Part shown: positions 6,649 to 7,640 of the stretch, in pieces
How the letters are laid out: every line of letters starts with the position of its first letter
Position numbering within the stretch: position 1 is the stretch's first letter
Assembly: GCA_050735975.1 (NCBI GenBank)
Contig: JBOHVS010000195.1
Span: forward strand, 1-7,640
Length of the DNA stretch: 7,640 nt
Direction: 5' to 3'
Origin: DATMBL01 sp050735975
Lineage (GTDB): Bacteria > Desulfobacterota > Binatia > UBA9968
Program-made: the position numbers and the translations under genes
Notes under the pieces: model-generated
Told to the model about the DNA's origin: nothing
Databases searched by the model: none
The model's input: the letters and a program-made list of their open reading frames with translations, nothing else

Positions 6649-7255
6649 CATATCCGCACTAGCCGCAAGCCTCGTTTTCTTAAATATCCTCTTGGTCCAC
6701 GGTGTTGCGACCGCTGGCGTCGCTACCGAACAGATCAAAGCGACGGTCGATAAGGCCCTAGTCGTCCTGAAAGATCCTCGCTTTAAAACAGCCGCAAAGT
6801 CTAAGGAACGGCGAGAACAGCTCAAACAGATCCTGTTTGCTCGCTTCGACTTTGGCGAGATGTCAAAGCGCGCCCTGGGCCCGAACTGGCGTCGTCGCAC
6901 GCCGCAGGAAAAGAATGAGTTTACCCGCCTCTTCGCGGAATTGTTGGAACGGGCCTACGCGACGGCGATCGAATCCTACACGGACGAAAAAGTCGTTTAT
7001 ATCGGCGAAAAACTGGACGGGATGTACGCGGACGTGAACAGCAAAATCATCACCGGCAAGGGCGAGGAATTCTCGATCAACTACAAGACGCATCTAGTGG
7101 GAAGCGAATGGAAGGTCTACGATATAGTCGTTGAGAATATCAGCATGGTCAACAACTTCCGTTCGCAGTTCAATCGCGTCATCTCGAATTCTTCTTACGA
7201 AGAGCTGGTCCGGAGACTCAAAAACAAAAACGCGGATTCGGGGCAACAAAACTGA
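6617..7255 (+). CDS. mlaC: MlaC, periplasmic phospholipid-binding shuttle (Ttg2D/MlaC family)
   Basis: MlaC carries phospholipids across the periplasm between the outer-membrane MlaA complex and MlaD. The 212-residue product starts with a Sec-type signal peptide: basic MTSRKTRSRSS, a hydrophobic core to about residue 30, and an AxA site at A31-T32-A33. The mature part has the family features: the FDFGEMSKRALGPNWRRRTP segment (77-96), a helix around FTRLFAELLERAY, YTDEKVVYIGE, the EWKVYDIVVENISMVNNFRSQF segment (near 168-189), and a basic C-terminus. The ATG at 6617 overlaps mlaD by 32 bp. AAGGG at 6600-6604 is a possible Shine-Dalgarno, 12 nt upstream. No later start would keep the signal peptide's basic end, which supports this one. 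It is the last gene of the operon, and hairpins follow directly. Confidence 0.93.
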   Translation: MTSRKTRSRSSISALAASLVFLNILLVHGVATAGVATEQIKATVDKALVVLKDPRFKTAAKSKERREQLKQILFARFDFGEMSKRALGPNWRRRTPQEKNEFTRLFAELLERAYATAIESYTDEKVVYIGEKLDGMYADVNSKIITGKGEEFSINYKTHLVGSEWKVYDIVVENISMVNNFRSQFNRVISNSSYEELVRRLKNKNADSGQQN

Positions 7256-7258
7256 CTC

Positions 7259-7316
7259 CCTCCCAGCTTCAAGCTGGGAGGTTCGCCCCGGTCGGCTAAA
7301 AGCCGCGCCGATAACC
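7259..7316 (+). terminator. Two back-to-back hairpins after mlaC, candidate terminator
   Basis: The first hairpin has perfect 11-bp arms (7259-7269 and 7271-7281, CCTCCCAGCTT type) with almost no loop. The second spans 7280-7316: GGTT/AACC outside, CGG/CCG, a bulge, then CGGCT/AGCCG around an AAA loop. The first begins 3 bp after the mlaC stop codon. Neither is followed by a T-tract, so termination or protection of the mRNA 3' end are both possible. Confidence 0.45.
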
Positions 7317-7342
7317 TACCACCCTCCCCCCACGATCAGTGA

Positions 7343-7413
7343 GTCACCCTGAGCGTGAGCGAAGGGTCTTGTCACCTTGATATAAGATTTCTCGGCTTCG
7401 CCTCGAAATGACA
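7343..7413. repeat. Dispersed-repeat-like element with CACCCTGAGCG...GAAGGGTC
   Basis: The segment starts GTCACCCTGAGCGTGAGC and continues GAAGGGTCTTGTCACC. It then has an imperfect hairpin (ATTTC/GAAAT at 7387-7391 and 7405-7409 with GGC/GCC inside) and ends in AAATGACA. From memory this is the style of a short noncoding repeat scattered between genes in several environmental bacterial phyla. Only one copy lies in this window, so repetition is not shown here. Confidence 0.45.
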
Positions 7414-7419
7414 CCGATG

Positions 7420-7442
7420 CTTCGCCTCAAGGCGAGGGTTTT
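7420..7442 (+). terminator. Candidate intrinsic terminator at the end of the mla operon
   Basis: A 7-bp stem (7420-7426 with 7431-7437, one T-G wobble, GC-rich at the loop) closed by a TCAA tetraloop is followed by GTTTT. This is the only hairpin downstream of mlaC with a T run on the plus strand. It lies between convergent operons. The T run is short, so efficiency may be low. Confidence 0.45.
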
Positions 7443-7476
7443 CACCATCCCCGATGGAAACACTAAGAATCAAAAA

Positions 7477-7640
7477 CTATTCCGCGTTGTCGATCTGCGC
7501 TTTTTGCAATTTGCCCGAGTAATCGACATAGACCGACTTCCACTCGCTGAAAATGTCGTAAACGGTTGTGCCGGCTTCACGGTGACCGTTGCCGGTGTCT
7601 TTCACGCCACCGAACGGAAGATGAACTTCGGCGCCGATCG
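7477..7640 (-). CDS. Aldehyde dehydrogenase family protein, C-terminal 53 residues only
   Basis: The visible part is the C-terminal end of an NAD(P)-dependent aldehyde dehydrogenase, which oxidises aldehydes to carboxylic acids. It begins IGAEVHLPFGGVKDTGNG, contains HREAG, and ends SGKLQKAQIDNAE before a TAG stop. HLPFGGVK..GNGHREAG is the conserved C-terminal block of the ALDH superfamily, which shapes the substrate and oligomer interface. The catalytic cysteine and NAD-binding region lie beyond the right edge, so substrate class cannot be judged. The gene converges on the mla operon, separated by 221 bp. Confidence 0.9.
   Translation of the reverse strand, partial: IGAEVHLPFGGVKDTGNGHREAGTTVYDIFSEWKSVYVDYSGKLQKAQIDNAE

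Overview
The window carries six complete genes and parts of two others, all ordinary bacterial types with clear family matches. The organism looks like a Gram-negative bacterium with an outer membrane: it has a retrograde phospholipid (Mla) ABC transport operon. It makes deoxynucleotides with a cobalamin-dependent ribonucleotide reductase and has a DciA-like DUF721 protein. GC content is moderately high. The short intergenic repeats (GTTCGAN heptamers and a CACCCTGAGCG-type element) resemble those I associate with deltaproteobacterial, Binatota or NC10-like environmental genomes. That placement is inference only; the sequence does not fix a phylum.

Layout. (1) Positions 1-2753, minus strand: nrdJ, a class II ribonucleotide reductase, missing only its last residues at the left edge. 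Its AT-rich 5' region holds a good sigma70-type promoter (TTGACA, 17 bp, TAAAAG). Two NrdR-box-like 16-mers lie 16 bp apart downstream of the -10, which suggests repression by the ATP/dATP-sensing regulator NrdR. (2) Positions 3024-3491, plus strand: a DUF721/DciA-like gene, flanked on both sides by GTTCGAN heptamer repeats in inverted orientation. A 65-bp composite palindrome lies between it and the next, convergent gene. (3) About 4394-3600, minus strand: a TrmN6/YfiC-type adenine-N6 methyltransferase with the NPPY catalytic motif. (4) Positions 4562-7255, plus strand: mlaE-mlaF-mlaD-mlaC, tightly packed (5-bp gap, 12-bp gap, 32-bp overlap). (5) Positions 7256-7476: a hairpin-rich intergenic region with probable terminators and a dispersed-repeat-like element. 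(6) Positions 7477-7640, minus strand: the C-terminal 53 residues of an aldehyde dehydrogenase.

How the genes work together. The four mla genes form one machine: MlaE (permease), MlaF (ATPase) and MlaD (MCE ring) in the inner membrane, and MlaC as the periplasmic lipid shuttle. MlaA and MlaB are not in the window. The remaining genes are unrelated housekeeping functions: dNTP synthesis, probable replicative-helicase loading, RNA modification and aldehyde oxidation. I found no undescribed multi-gene system. The points most worth a second look are the paired NrdR boxes, the inverted heptamer repeats around the DUF721 gene, and a 15-bp duplication placed exactly in the mlaD/mlaC overlap.
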